DNA of 64,000 nt from Corylus avellana. Its lineage: Eukaryota; Streptophyta; Magnoliopsida; Fagales; Betulaceae. Location of the stretch: contig NC_081550.1 in assembly GCF_901000735.1 (NCBI RefSeq), positions 11,620,571 to 11,684,570 of the forward strand. The letters run 5' to 3'. The translations under genes and the position numbers were made by a program. The notes under the pieces are model-generated. The model was not told where the DNA came from and did not search any database. It was given only the letters and a program-made list of their open reading frames with translations. Below, in pieces: positions 1 through 10,316 of this stretch; the stretch's first letter is position 1; each line of letters begins with the position of its first letter.

Positions 1-454
1 GCTTCTGTTTTGAGGTGGAGAAGCAAGCACAAAGTTAAAACCAAGAGAAAATAACAAGAACAGAATGAAAGTGAACCAAACAGTAGAGAAATGCAAAGGA
101 ATTAAATTTGGTAAATAAAATATATTGGAAAAACAAAGAAAAGCAAAGCAAAAGACATGGCGTGTAGAATCTCGTACCTCTGTTTTATTCATTTGTCTTG
201 AGAGTGCAGAGCAAAGATGGTTCCTAGAGTTTGCAAAATGATTAGAATGTGAACAATGAAACACAAAGGGAGAAGCATCACAACCAAACAAAGAAATCAT
301 GAAAGCAAAAAAAACATAAACAAACGAGGAATGATGACCCACCACTACCTTAAACTTCGATCAAGACACTATTATATGACCGACTAGCCAATATGCACGC
401 ATGCAGGACCACAGTCGGATGTGGACATCAAATTCGAGTTATGGTGTCATAAAA

Positions 455-665
455 AATTACAACAAATTCAGGATAAGCGTTACACACATTTACGCTATCA
501 TCACAAAAGAATTAATTAATTTGGAGTTTTCTTAGAATTTCTTATAAAGTCCAGTTTTACTTGGTAACTATGCAATGTAGGACTCGGCATTTCTTACTAT
601 TATTAAACTACTCACTTTATGTGGACAACTTCTCATCTTCTCAATATGGAACCAAAGTGTTACAT
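455..665 (+). repeat. Degenerate copy of a ~200-bp TG..CA short repeat (copy 1 of 4)
   Basis: The segment shares the ordered landmarks of the copies at 3793-3990 and 4083-4275: a 'cgctatcat' block, 'aatttggagttttc', 'ttataaagtccag', 'actatgcaatgtaggactc', and a final 'tctcaatatggaaccaaagtgttaca'. It is more diverged than the other copies. It resembles a very short LTR or TRIM-like repeat. No 5S rRNA sequence is visible, so it is not Cassandra. Bases 1-450 hold nothing else I recognise. Confidence 0.5.
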
Positions 666-1025
666 ATATGATATAATTTTTTTATAGCATCTAATCCAAA
701 TCCGTCATTTTATTCCTTGTGGGTGTTATTGATAACCAAACGATGAGTTATTAAAAGAAGAGTAAAATGCATACCTCCTTCAAACTAATATTCAATTTGT
801 AATGTCTTTTTGGAACTAAAGATTGTATCAATGTCTTCTTAAACAAAATTTTACAAGACAAAATGAGTAAATTACAAATTTTTGATATGAAAATTTCTAA
901 TTTGGTAGGGGAAACGCATGTATCTATTAGATGCAAACGTCTATTATTCACTCTTAATGAACTACCTTAAAGAGAGAAAAATCAAACCGTTAACAAACTA
1001 TAGGGCTAACATTTATCCTTAATAA

Positions 1026-1424
1026 TAGGGGTGCAAAGGTGGGCGGTTATTAATCGTCTCTTAACTGCTAACCGCTTTTGAAAGCGGTTATGAAAAACCG
1101 TTAACTGCCTAGGCGGTTACGATTAGCAGTTTTAGAAAAAACTAAAAAATTAAATAAATTAATTAAAATTTAATTAAAAAAAAAATTACGCCGTTTTTAT
1201 GGTAATATGATAATACCATAAAAATTTAGAAATGATGTTGTATCTAGTAGGGTATTATCATCTTACCATAAAAATGGCATCATTTTGGGTTGTTTTTGTT
1301 AGTTTGTTTTTGTTTTAGTTTTTAAATTAACTTTTTAATTTTTTTTTTTTTTTTTCAATCGAGTAGCGGTTATTAGGGTTATTAACCACTAATTACCAGT
1401 TAACCACCTAGGCTTTCACCCCTA
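1026..1424. mobile_element. hAT-like MITE with TAGGGGTG ends
   Basis: The left end reads TAGGGGTGCAAAGGTGGGCGG and the right end, reverse-complemented, reads TAGGGGTGAAAGCCTAGGTGG. The subterminal parts carry several 'gcggtta/taaccgc' words in both orientations. TAGGGGTG-type ends are typical of plant hAT elements. The element has no coding capacity and a low-complexity A/T centre. An 8-bp target duplication is suggested by TTAATA-containing flanks on both sides but is not clean. Confidence 0.6.
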
Positions 1425-1501
1425 ATTAATATTGTATCTCTGCTCTCCACTGAACTGATGTCCCCCCTTATGAAAGATGAAAATATGACTAGGTTACAAG
1501 G

Positions 1502-1668
1502 AGTAATAATATAAGGAGGACTAAATTCTTTCAAATTTGATGTGGCATTTAAAATCACTAATAGATCAAAATTCAATAATAATCATCAAAAATTAAATAG
1601 TAATTTTAAAAGTCACATAATATTTGGGAAAACTCTAAAAAAACTCTAATCCTCCTTATATCATTACT
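1502..1668. mobile_element. Small MITE (AGTAAT..ATTACT family), copy 1
   Basis: Imperfect terminal inverted repeats begin AGTAATAATATAAGGAGGA and end TCCTCCTTATATCATTACT. The interior has a 'gatgtggcatttaaaatcac' block and its inverted partner 'ttttaaaagtcacat'. A second copy lies at 8871-9053, which supports a mobile family. It has no coding content. The superfamily is not certain. Confidence 0.65.
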
Positions 1669-1669
1669 T

Positions 1670-2280
1670 CATACAAAAAATTGGCATTATTGTGTTTATC
1701 CTTATCACTTAATTTTGATTAAAACAGATATAATTATAATAGATGTTATGACAAAGGGTAACATAGAATACATCTTCTGTGCACCTGAACTTAGGCCCTC
1801 GCCCTAAAAAACTATAAAGAAATGAGACGTGATTGAGAGAATGCGGCATGTTTAGCACGCCGTGAAGGAAATTTTTTTTAAAAAATATTTTAATACAAAA
1901 AAAAAAAAAAAAAAAAAAATTGCACTGGCGTGCTTTGCACGCCAAGTGCCCTTTTGTTTCACCCTAAAGAAATAAGCCGGCCCATAACTTGCGCAATCAG
2001 TAAAACAGACAACGTTGCTCAATTATTAGACGAAAAATTTAATGTTTAACATTGGAGAAAATTTTAACACCTACTCCTTTTTTTTTTGGGCTCCGTACAC
2101 CTACTCATTGAATTTTTTTTTCATGGATAACGTCCACAATCAATAAAATAGGCAACTTTGCTCAATTATTACAAGAAAAATATAATTCGTAACATACGAC
2201 AAAATTTCAGCACCTACTCATTAATTTTTTCAAGGCTCCATGCACCTACTCATTAAAATATATCAAAATTTAAATAGGGC
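1670..2280. repeat. Old duplicated intergenic segment (partner near 9430-9795)
   Basis: Ordered blocks recur near 9430-9795: 'gattaaaacagat', 'aatagatgttatg', 'cctcgccct', 'aataagc', 'aaaacagacaac', 'ctcaattatta', and 'cacctactcattaa'. The last block occurs twice inside this copy, near 2030-2110 and 2140-2260. A long poly-A tract and the hairpin 'ggcgtgctttgcacgcc' lie at 1900-1945. No gene is seen; short frames over the poly-A/T tract are chance. Confidence 0.5.
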
Positions 2281-2318
2281 ATAAGTTGACTTACACTAGT
2301 TCACATAAGGGGAATCAT

Positions 2319-2693
2319 AAGAGCACTCTTTACAATCTCACCAAAATCAGTTTTTGATTATTTTGGTGAGATAATTTGATAAAAATGGTTAAAATTTTTC
2401 TTTTAATCTCACTATTTTAACCCAAAATAAATAGTAAGTGAATTCACTTACTAATTGAATAAAAAAATAGTTTCTCTCTTTCCCTTTCTTTTTTATGTTT
2501 CTGTTTCCTCCTTTAACAGTTAAAGAAAAACAAATATTGGAAAACAAATATTTAAATAGAATAGTAAAAGTAGATGGTTAAAATAGTGAGGTTGTTAGAG
2601 ATACTTTAAAAAAATGTGTAGTTAAAATAGAGAAAAACGTACTTTTGGTTATTTTTGTGAGTAAAATTTGTTGAGGATGTTAGGAATGCTCTA
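2319..2693. mobile_element. Possible MITE with AGAGCAyTC ends
   Basis: The segment starts 'agagcactctttacaatct' and ends 'gatgttaggaatgctct', an imperfect inverted repeat. Inverted 'ctcacc/ggtgag' blocks sit near the left end. It has no coding content. This layout is common in plant MITEs, but I saw no clean target duplication. Confidence 0.35.
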
Positions 2694-2884
2694 ACAATTA
2701 CCTCTTTGAATTGCTAGCAATTTGATTAAGTGCTATAAGAGAGCGTATATGTGACCCACCTATTCAAATAAATTTTAGATTGTCCAACTATCTACCTGAG
2801 CAGGAGGATCTCATATAAACTCTCTTATATTACCTACCTAAATTGCTAATTGACGTAATTCATTATCTAGTTTTACCACCTCTT

Positions 2885-3175
2885 GCACTTAGACTGTTGT
2901 GTTGAGTCCCACATTGAGAAAATATAAAAGGAAATAGTAGTTAATATATTTAAGTTGAAATACCCCGGTCCCATATTGGGAAGATGAGAAGAATCCCACA
3001 TAGAGTGGGTGGTTTATAAAGATAGTCATGGGTGCTAAGTCCCACATTGCCTTATTACTAGGTGAAACTGAGCTTTATAATGAATTCTAGGAAAACTCCA
3101 AATTAACTAGTCCTTTTGGGGTGATAGCGCAGATGTGGCTAGCGTTTTTCCCTGGGTCGTTACAAATGAAATTAG
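2885..3175 (-). repeat. TG..CA short repeat, copy 2, inverted
   Basis: Reverse-complemented, it carries the same block order as copies 3 and 4: TGTAACGACCCAGGG, then 'agcgctagccacatctgcgctatcacccc', 'aggactagttaatttgga', 'ttataaag', 'aggcaatgtgggactt', 'cccaatatgggaccggggt'. This copy has an extra AT-rich stretch at 2910-2960. Bases 2694-2884 hold nothing recognised. Confidence 0.55.
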
Positions 3176-3792
3176 AGATAGAAGAGAAAGAGAAACAGAG
3201 ATAGAAGAGAAAGATTTGGGTTTTTACGGATTAAATCACTGGGTTCATTGAGGTAAACCTACTACCTTGTATTTTCGATTAATTAGTTAATTTCAACATA
3301 GTCTAATTATAAGTTGTTATTAAATTGGTAGTTATTAGCCAAAGTGGAACAAAAAGTTATTTTTCAAGGCGATTAATTCGCAAGTTCAAAGAATGCTCTT
3401 AGCCGTAGTCTAGATGTAAGTGAATTTACTATCCCTTCCAAAAATTATCATGTTATGCTCTTTATGAAATTTTGTTTCAAACTGCAAATGATCATTTTGT
3501 TTATATTATGGAATTATGCCGCATGCATGACAAGTTTGAGAAAAATAAACTTTGTGAAAATAATGATTTTTATAAGAAATTTTGAGAAAATGATGATAAA
3601 CCCTCTTACATGTTGCTTTAAGATGTACCTAGAGAAGTACAAAGAAAGTACAAGGAATGATAAAAGAGTGTTATAAAATGAGGGCACATGTATTTGCCCC
3701 AAGAGAAACAAGAGAGAAGCTCGGTACCGATGCTAAAGATGGAGGCGCAACAGCTGAAAGAGGCTCTGCCAGAAGGTGGTTCCATCATATTT
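3176..3792. other. Intergenic sequence, nothing recognised
   Basis: It lies between inverted and direct copies of the short TG..CA repeat. The small open frames here have no recognisable domain, and one overlaps the repeat itself, so I treat them as chance. Confidence 0.4.
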
Positions 3793-3990
3793 TGTAACGA
3801 CTCAGGGAAAAGCGCTACCCACATCTGTGCTATCACTCCAAAAGGACTAGTCAATTTGAAGCTTCCCTAAAATTCATTATAAAGCCCAGTTTCACCTAGT
3901 AACTAGGCAATGTGGGACTTACCACTCATGATTATTTTTATAAACCACCTGCCTCATCTTCCCAATATAGGATCGGGGTGTTATAAACTC
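3793..3990 (+). repeat. TG..CA short repeat, copy 3
   Basis: It begins TTTGTAACGACTCAGGG and ends GGATCGGGGTGTTATAA. It is almost colinear with copy 4 starting 290 bases downstream and with inverted copy 2. The TG start, near-CA end and short length suggest a TRIM-type or solo-LTR-like unit, but I saw no internal domain between copies. Confidence 0.55.
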
Positions 3991-4082
3991 ACCCTCTTAA
4001 ATTCCTGACGTCCTCGTCAGGGACACATCATGCAGTGCTCTAGTACCACATAACCTGGCATTACTAGGTGACTTAGATAACT

Positions 4083-4275
4083 TGCAACGACCCAAGGAAA
4101 AGCGCTAACCACATCTACGCTATCACCCCAAAAGGACTAGTTAATTTGAAGTTTTTCTAGAATTCATTATAAAGCCAAGTTTCACCTAGTAACTAGGCAA
4201 TGCGGGACTTAGCACTCATGACTATCTTTATAAACCACCCACCTCATCTTTCCAATATGGGACCAGGGTGTTACA
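4083..4275 (+). repeat. TG..CA short repeat, copy 4
   Basis: It runs from 'tgcaacgacccaaggaaaag' to 'gggaccagggtgttaca' and is very similar to copy 3. About 110 bases downstream, 'aagtggtattagtgccatgg' resembles a tRNA-Met primer site, so a retroelement remnant may be attached. Confidence 0.55.
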
Positions 4276-4488
4276 TAAGTGGAACTTAGCCCATTAGCAA
4301 GCTTTTGGACTAAAGTGGTGTTCAACTATGTATATTAAAGTACTCTTGATAGAAACTCTATGACTGCTTTAATTATCTTCCAACAAGTGGTATTAGTGCC
4401 ATGGTTAGCTTTTTGGGATGGGCATCCAGGTGTCTGGGGACGTGTTGGATTTGGAGTTGTATCCCCTTCTGTAACTCTTGACGTGAGT

Positions 4489-5818
4489 GTTAACTGCCAA
4501 AATATTAATATTCTAGCCCTTAAACTTAACTATGTTAATTTGTGCTATTTTAGTTCTTTTATGTGTTTTTCATGCATTTGTAGGCTTTTGGAAGATAAGG
4601 AAGTAAATCTAGAAGGTTTGGGCTCAAAAAGAGAAATTGGGAAAAGTTGGAGTCCCTGACTGTGCAATTGATCGCAGGTTTCCTGTGATTGAGCGCACTA
4701 CCAGAGAAGACAAGCAGCGAAGCGGTCATGTGCAATCGTGCGCACAACAGAAGAGTCTTGATAGCAGACGTGCGATCGAGCGCACCCGTGCACAGGTGAC
4801 ACATCAAGAGTGTGGCCAGACTGTTATTATTTTCATATTAGGGTTTTTCAACTCCCACTTATAATCAGAGTAAAACCCTACAAATTTCCTATGTTAACTA
4901 GTGTAACAAGGACTTCTAAAGCCTATAAATAGACCTCTTAGCCTCTAGGAATAAGTGTGGAGAAATAAGCACAAGCTCTGGAAAGAAATTGAATGCTAGA
5001 TTAAAAGGAGTTTGGGTTTTTCTCTTCAACCTTTTATTTTCATTATGTAGTTTCTATTTTTAATTAGGGCTAGATTGAAGCCCTAATTATGTCTATTTAT
5101 GATTGCAATATTGGCGCCTTTGCTACAATTATATTTTGGTATATTTAATTTGATTAATACCTGTTATCTTGTATTGCTCATATGTGTTTGTCTAGCCAAC
5201 ATATTCATGTTGTATGGACTAGTTAGTTAAATCAATTTGGATGATAGAGTCTTAGGTTTAATAGGAGTAACAAGAGAAACCTACACCGGGTTCTTGGGTT
5301 AATCAACATGGGGAACCGGGAGTAGACACCCATGCCCTAGGCCTCGTGTGTTTGTCGATTTCCACAGATTTATGCTTTCTTAAAGAACAACTTAGTAGAC
5401 ACCCATGCTAAATCCTTTAAGAAAGAAACAAATTAGAGTAGACACACATGCCTAATTCGTTGCTTAGGAAAATCAATAGCTTAAGGAGTAGACACGCATA
5501 CCCTTAGGTTGGCAAACATTAGATATACTGGTATAATTGGCACATTGGTATATTGTTATCTTAATTAGTCTGATTAGTGGTGGACATCAAAACCCTAATC
5601 CTTTTTAGTTTTAGTTATCTTTTTATTTTATTTCTTTCTATTAAATTCAATCATGACAATTGAATTTTATTTGTTAGGAAATTATTTTTAAACATAATTT
5701 TCCAATCCTCGTGGGAATGATCTCATATTTGCCGGCTATACTATCGTTTGATCTTGTGCACTTGTGAGTAAAACGTACTAAATATTATCTATTAATTTAG
5801 GTAGTATTTGGCACAACA
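4489..5818 (+). repeat. Athila-like LTR
   Basis: The 3' part has 'aatcctcgtgggaatgatctc', 'gccggctata' and 'cttgtgcacttgtgag', a block characteristic of Athila/Tat LTR ends, directly followed by an Asp-type primer site. A TATA-like TATAAAT lies at 4924-4930. The U3 part (4660-4790) contains several 'gcgatcgagcgcac'-like motifs related to the palindrome seen across the window. Repeated 'gtagacacccatgc' phrases occur at 5310-5500. The LTR start is approximate. No partner LTR is visible downstream. Confidence 0.7.
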
Positions 5819-5824
5819 AGTGTT

Positions 5825-5842
5825 TGGCACCGTTGCCGGGGA
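5825..5842 (+). promoter_or_regulatory. Primer binding site, tRNA-Asp type
   Basis: TGGCACCGTTGCCGGGGA matches the complement of the plant tRNA-Asp 3' end with one change (TGGCACC for TGGCGCC). This primer is used by Athila elements and supports both lineage and plus-strand orientation. Confidence 0.8.
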
Positions 5843-5994
5843 TTGTGTTAAATTGTGTTTAGAATTAGTTTCCACTAGTTGGTTGTTTTAATTTTGTTCT
5901 TAATGTTTTTGTTTTATCAAAAATTAAAAATATTTTTTTTTTAGATCTCCAATTACTTCTCTGTTCTGTTCTGTTTCATCTAGCACCTGACAGT

Positions 5995-6072
5995 TGGTTA
6001 CTGCAATCGAGCGGAGACCAAGTGTGATCGAGCGCATCGAGCGGACTAAACCTTCGATCGAGCGCAATTCTA
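5995..6072. repeat. Cluster of GATCGAGCG-type motifs in the Athila leader
   Basis: Four motif copies (aatcgagcgg, gatcgagcgc, atcgagcgga, gatcgagcgc) lie in less than 80 bases between the primer site and gag. They are degenerate relatives of the TGCGATCGATCGCA palindrome described in the findings. Confidence 0.7.
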
Positions 6073-6129
6073 GAGGACTTCCGTACAGTGGTACTGAAGC
6101 TGCTGTGATTCCAAGAGAAAATTCTTCTT

Positions 6130-7634
6130 ATGCACGGTCGTCGATCTCAAGCCTCAACCATCTTCCCACTTGATCTAGAAATTGAGAGGGCCATTCAACA
6201 AGGGAATAAAGACAATTCCGACATAGAAGAAGAAGAAGAAGAAGTTGAGGAAACAATGCAAGAGTTGCCAGAGAATCTGCAACCAGTACGAAGGTCCATG
6301 AACCAGGCTTTCATCCCGAAAAACCTCAACCAGCCATAATGCATAGCATATCAACCGGAGGTGGAAGGCAATTATTATATATCCCCACAAATAATCAATG
6401 CATTAACTCACTTCAGGGGCACAGCTGCTGAAGATCCTAACTTGCATTTTAAGAAATTCTTTGATCTCTGCAAACTTCAGCATGTTCAAGGCCTAACTCC
6501 AAAAAGGCTCAAGTTAGTCTTATTCCCTTTTTCTTTAAAAGACAATGCTAAGTTATGGTATAATTCCTTTCCTACAGAGTCTATTCATACTTGGGAAGAG
6601 TTATCCAGGAAGTTCCTAAAGAAGTTCTTCCCCGCCCAAAAGACAAGGCAGCTTAGAAGGGAGATTCAATCATTTCAACAAAAAGATGGAGACATGTTCT
6701 TTGAAACGTGGGATCACTTCAATACACTGCTTCTTAAGTGTCCACATCACAACATGCCTCAAGATGATCAGGTACAACCTTTTTATGAAGGTTTAAATGA
6801 TATTAACAAGGGTATTGTTGATTCAGCTTGTGGAGGTATGCTGATGGAAAAGAGCAGTGAGGAAGCCATAGAGCTCTTTGAGATTTTGAGTGAACACTCC
6901 CAACAATTCTCATCCAAAGGGAAGCAAGGAGTACAGAGCAAAGGCATGTATGAAGTGAACCTGAGTGGTGGACCCCAAAATCAGATGGCTGTTGTAAACT
7001 ATTTATAGTAACATCGTATGTTATGTGGAAAGAAAGCTAGATATGATTGTCAAAGCTATGACTACTCAGAATGTCTCACCTAGTCAACAAGCCATGCAAC
7101 CTCAGGTATGTACTTTATGTTCTCATTTTGATCACACTACTGGGACTTGCCCTTGTACTCATTTACCGATCAAGAGCAAGTAAATTATGTGGGACTGAAC
7201 AATTATCCTCCCAAGAATAATCCCTACTCCAACACCTTCAATCCAGGGTGGCGAAACCACCCTAATTTTTCATGGAGTAACAATCAGAATACTCTTAACC
7301 ATCAAGGGCAGCAGAGGAACTACCAACAAGCAAGCCAACCAAGCCAAGAATCAAAGCAGAATGACTTGGAGAGTATGGTATAGGAATTCATGAATGCTCA
7401 AAGACAAATCAATACAAAAACCGATCAAGCGATACAAAGAACCGAGCAAGCTATGCAAAGATTGGAAGTCCAAATGGGGCACATGGCTAAGGAACTAAGT
7501 GAAAGAAAATAGGGTGGATTCCCATCCCAAACAATACCCAATCCTGGAGCATCTTCTTCAGGACAGAAATAAGAGAATAAAGGGAGAACAATAGTCTGGC
7601 TGAAGACTTTAAACTTAGCGCTCATGGGAGGCAA
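6130..7634 (+). pseudogene. Athila-like gag, interrupted
   Basis: Structural gag remnant of a Ty3/gypsy Athila-type retrotransposon. An N-terminal acidic stretch (poly-Glu, 6226-6255) is followed after a stop by a well-preserved capsid-like region at 6361-7008. That region carries 'FRGTAAEDPNLHFKKFFDLC', 'LFPFSLKDNAKLWYNSFP' and 'RQLRREIQSFQQKDGDMFFE', which are hallmarks of plant retrotransposon gag. A degenerate zinc-knuckle region follows (CTLCSHFDHTTGTCP, about 7110-7150), then a linker frame at 7147-7383 and a Gln-rich tail. Several stops break the frame. No protease, RT or integrase follows, so the element is a deletion derivative. It ends in the block 'aacttagcgctcatgggagg', which recurs inverted near 33590. 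Confidence 0.75.
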
Positions 7635-7639
7635 CCTAT

Positions 7640-8215
7640 AGTTTATCCTATTATTTTTTTTACTTGTTTGTCAATTTATTTTTATGATTAGGACATGATT
7701 GATGATGAGGACATGATTGAAACTCAAAACTTATATGTGTATATATATATAGTCATTGCACAAACGAAGAATATTTTATTGAATTGAAGATTGATTATAT
7801 AACTTCTTCTTCTTTTTTATTTATTTTTTATTTATTTTTTTATGAAAATAAAGCAACAAATAAAAACAAAGAAAAAACAAAGCATGTAGCCTATGGAGAG
7901 TTGATACGAGTTTGTCTACAAGGCGAACGCTGGTTGTATTAATGACCAGCAAGTCCAACATGGTCTTGTGCTGAGTAATGCTACAAGTCTATCTTGTGTC
8001 ACTCCAAGAATGATATGGCTCTTAAAATCATCATTGGGCTTGTGATTGATCATTATTGAATTTTGATCAAATTGTGAGTTTAAAAGCCACCTCATTTTTT
8101 GAGAGACACAAGAGTGACACAAGGGAGACTTTTGGAATTATCCCATTGTGCCACGTCCGGAGGACCTTTAAAAAAAAATTTAAAATTTTAGGATAGAAAA
8201 TGCTTGAACGATGGA
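7640..8215. other. Intergenic, nothing recognised
   Basis: AT-rich DNA after the truncated gag, with a short (TA)n tract near 7740 and T-rich runs at 7800-7850. No matching 3' LTR for the Athila element is visible here. Confidence 0.4.
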
Positions 8216-8217
8216 CT

Positions 8218-8860
8218 CTCTGTCTCTCTTTCTTTCTTCTCCCATTTTAGACGAACGTTATAAGCTCTCTCTCTCTCTCTCCCCTCACCAACAGCTGGCC
8301 ACCGGGGACCATGAACGCCGAGCACCACTAATGACGAACCACCCACATCTTCAACAACGAGCTACCCACCATCAAAATCCCGAGATCTAAAATCCTCTTG
8401 TGATGTGTAACTTACATTTTGAATAGTTTAAAATGAAACATTTTTAGAAGTCCTTGTTTTAGAAGAAAGTGATTCTAGGATATGCCAATTATTCAATTTC
8501 ATATTTGATGAGTAGTTTATAATGAAAGGGTAGCCTTTACTCAACTAGCTAGAGAAAAAAAATAATAATACAAGACATTGTAGGTCATCTTAAAATTCTG
8601 AATTGGACAAAACAATATGGTCAATACTTTGTTATCTGTTTGTTAAATACCAATCAAGATCTTTTACTAAAGATGGTAACTGGCGCTTGGCAGTGGACAA
8701 CCGTTGGTGGGGGGAGACAAAAGATGGATTTTGAGGATTTTTACGGTCGGTAGCTCGTCAAAAGAGATGTGGGTGGCTCGTCATCAGCGGTGTTCGGCAT
8801 TCATGGGTGTTAGTGGCTGGCCATCGGTGAGGGGAGTAGGAAGAAAAAAGAGAGAGATTA
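8218..8860. repeat. Long inverted repeat (arms ~170 bp)
   Basis: The left arm (about 8218-8395) carries 'ctctctc', 'cccctcacc', 'ctggccac', 'gacgaaccacccacatct' and 'cgagctaccc'. The right arm (about 8690-8860) is its reverse complement: 'gggtagctcg'-like, 'agatgtgggtggctcgtc', 'gtggctggccatcggtgaggggag', 'gagagaga'. The loop of about 300 bases has no gene. It could be a foldback or Mutator-like non-autonomous element. The right arm stops 10 bases before the MITE at 8871. Confidence 0.65.
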
Positions 8861-8870
8861 TATCGGTATG

Positions 8871-9053
8871 AGTAATGATATAAGGATTAAGGAGGACTAG
8901 CCTCCTTGAGTTCTCTCAAATGTGATGTGGAATTTAAAATCACCAATAGATCAAAATTTAATAATGATTATTTCAAATTCAATAATGATTTTAAAAGCTA
9001 CGTCACAATTGGGAGGACTCAAGAAGGACTCTAGTCCTCCTCATATCATTACT
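8871..9053. mobile_element. Small MITE (AGTAAT..ATTACT family), copy 2
   Basis: Terminal inverted repeats are AGTAATGATATAAGGA at the left and TCCTCATATCATTACT at the right. Internal inverted blocks are 'gatgtggaatttaaaatcac' and 'ttttaaaagctacgtcac'. It has the same structure as the copy at 1502-1668. Confidence 0.7.
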
Positions 9054-9429
9054 CCTCCTACAATATAGGTAGATAGAAAATAAATCTATTAATTTTGTAA
9101 AAAGATATGATTGAAAGATAGTTGAAAGAATTATATGTAACATGCCTCATAAATTTTTGGAATAAAAGCCAAGAAAACTGGTCGCCAGACGGTAAAGATT
9201 CCATTCTTCACACTATTAAACTACTTTCTTTTTCTTTTTTTATCAAAAGGTTAGCGTACAATAGGGCTAATATTGTATCTTTGCACTCCACTTAACTGAA
9301 ATTCTCTCTTGAAGAGAAAGATAAGACTAATAGAAAAAATATCAATGGAGAACACCCTATGGAATATTACATCATATGGGCTAATGGGCATGAAAGATGA
9401 ATTATATGACTAGGTCACAAAGACCAAAC

Positions 9430-9795
9430 CAAAAATTTGCCTTTTGTGTTTGTCTTTACCAGTCAATTTGGATTAAAACAGATAGAATAATAGATTTTTT
9501 TTTTTTTTTTTTTTTTGTAAGTAGAATAATAGATGTTATGTCAACAGACAACATGGAATAAATCTTCCTTGCACGTGAAGTTTTGCCCTTGCCCTAGAAA
9601 AACAAGAAAGAATAAGCTGGTCGACAACTTGCTACATATTTTTAGTAAGTTAGCATGGGCAATAAATAAAACGGACAACTTTTCTCAATTATTAGAGAAA
9701 AAATATAATGTGTAACATAGGCTAAAATTTCAACGCCTATTCATTCATATATTTTTTTCTAGGCTCCACACATTCTCATTAAAATATAAGAAATG
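9430..9795. repeat. Duplicate of the 1670-2280 intergenic segment
   Basis: It shares 'gattaaaacagat', 'aatagatgttatg', 'ttgccct', 'aataagctgg', 'acggacaac', 'ctcaattattagag' and 'cattaaaatat' in the same order as 1670-2280. It carries a poly-T insertion (9496-9521) that the other copy lacks at that point. Confidence 0.5.
9483..9534 (-). mobile_element. Tail-only retroposon scar (poly-A with 13-bp TSD)
   Basis: TAGAATAATAGAT is present at 9483-9495 and again at 9522-9534, flanking T21 plus GTAAG. The paralogous segment near 1725-1745 has one such site and no poly-T. On the minus strand this reads CTTAC plus poly-A between target duplications, the signature of target-primed reverse transcription that copied almost only the tail. 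Confidence 0.55.
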
Positions 9796-10316
9796 CTTAA
9801 ATACTACAATTCTATATATCTAACATTAATCCAACAAGGCAACAAGGTTGACATGTCACTCCCAACTAACTCTTAGATTAGGAGAAATGATATGTGTCAA
9901 TATTTTTCTTGTATTTTCTCAATTTTATCATACAGATCAACCATTGGAAATTTAAATTAGAAATGATTCAATGGCTAACATGTGGCTGATTGGTTTGATG
10001 TGAAAATCCGTTAGTTTCATTGACGAAATGTAGATAGAGGTACTAATTCCGTATTTACCGATAATGAAGGTACCATATATGATGAAAACAAAACTTAAGT
10101 GAAAAAAAATAAAATAAAATAAAAGCATTAAAACCCAAGTACTAAAATGACATTTAACCCAAAAAAAAAAATAAATAAATAAATAACACAGAGAATAACT
10201 TCAATAAAGACACGATGCAAAACATGTCCTTTGCACATTTCAATAGGGAACTACCATATCAACTTGGCACAACAAGAGGAAGGAACATGTCAAGACACAA
10301 TCGAGAGCTACCCCCA
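9796..10316. other. Intergenic, nothing recognised
   Basis: AT-rich, with a (TAAA)n-like tract near 10150-10185. No LTR matching the downstream minus-strand gypsy element can be seen, so that element is truncated on this side. Confidence 0.4.

Noticed and set aside
455..4275. Cassandra TRIM carrying 5S rRNA
   Set aside because: The size and TG..CA ends fit, but I cannot find 5S rRNA sequence in any copy.
3455..4864. Several 60-100-residue frames as small genes
   Set aside because: They overlap repeats or LTR U3 sequence, have no domain or splice context and occur on both strands at once.
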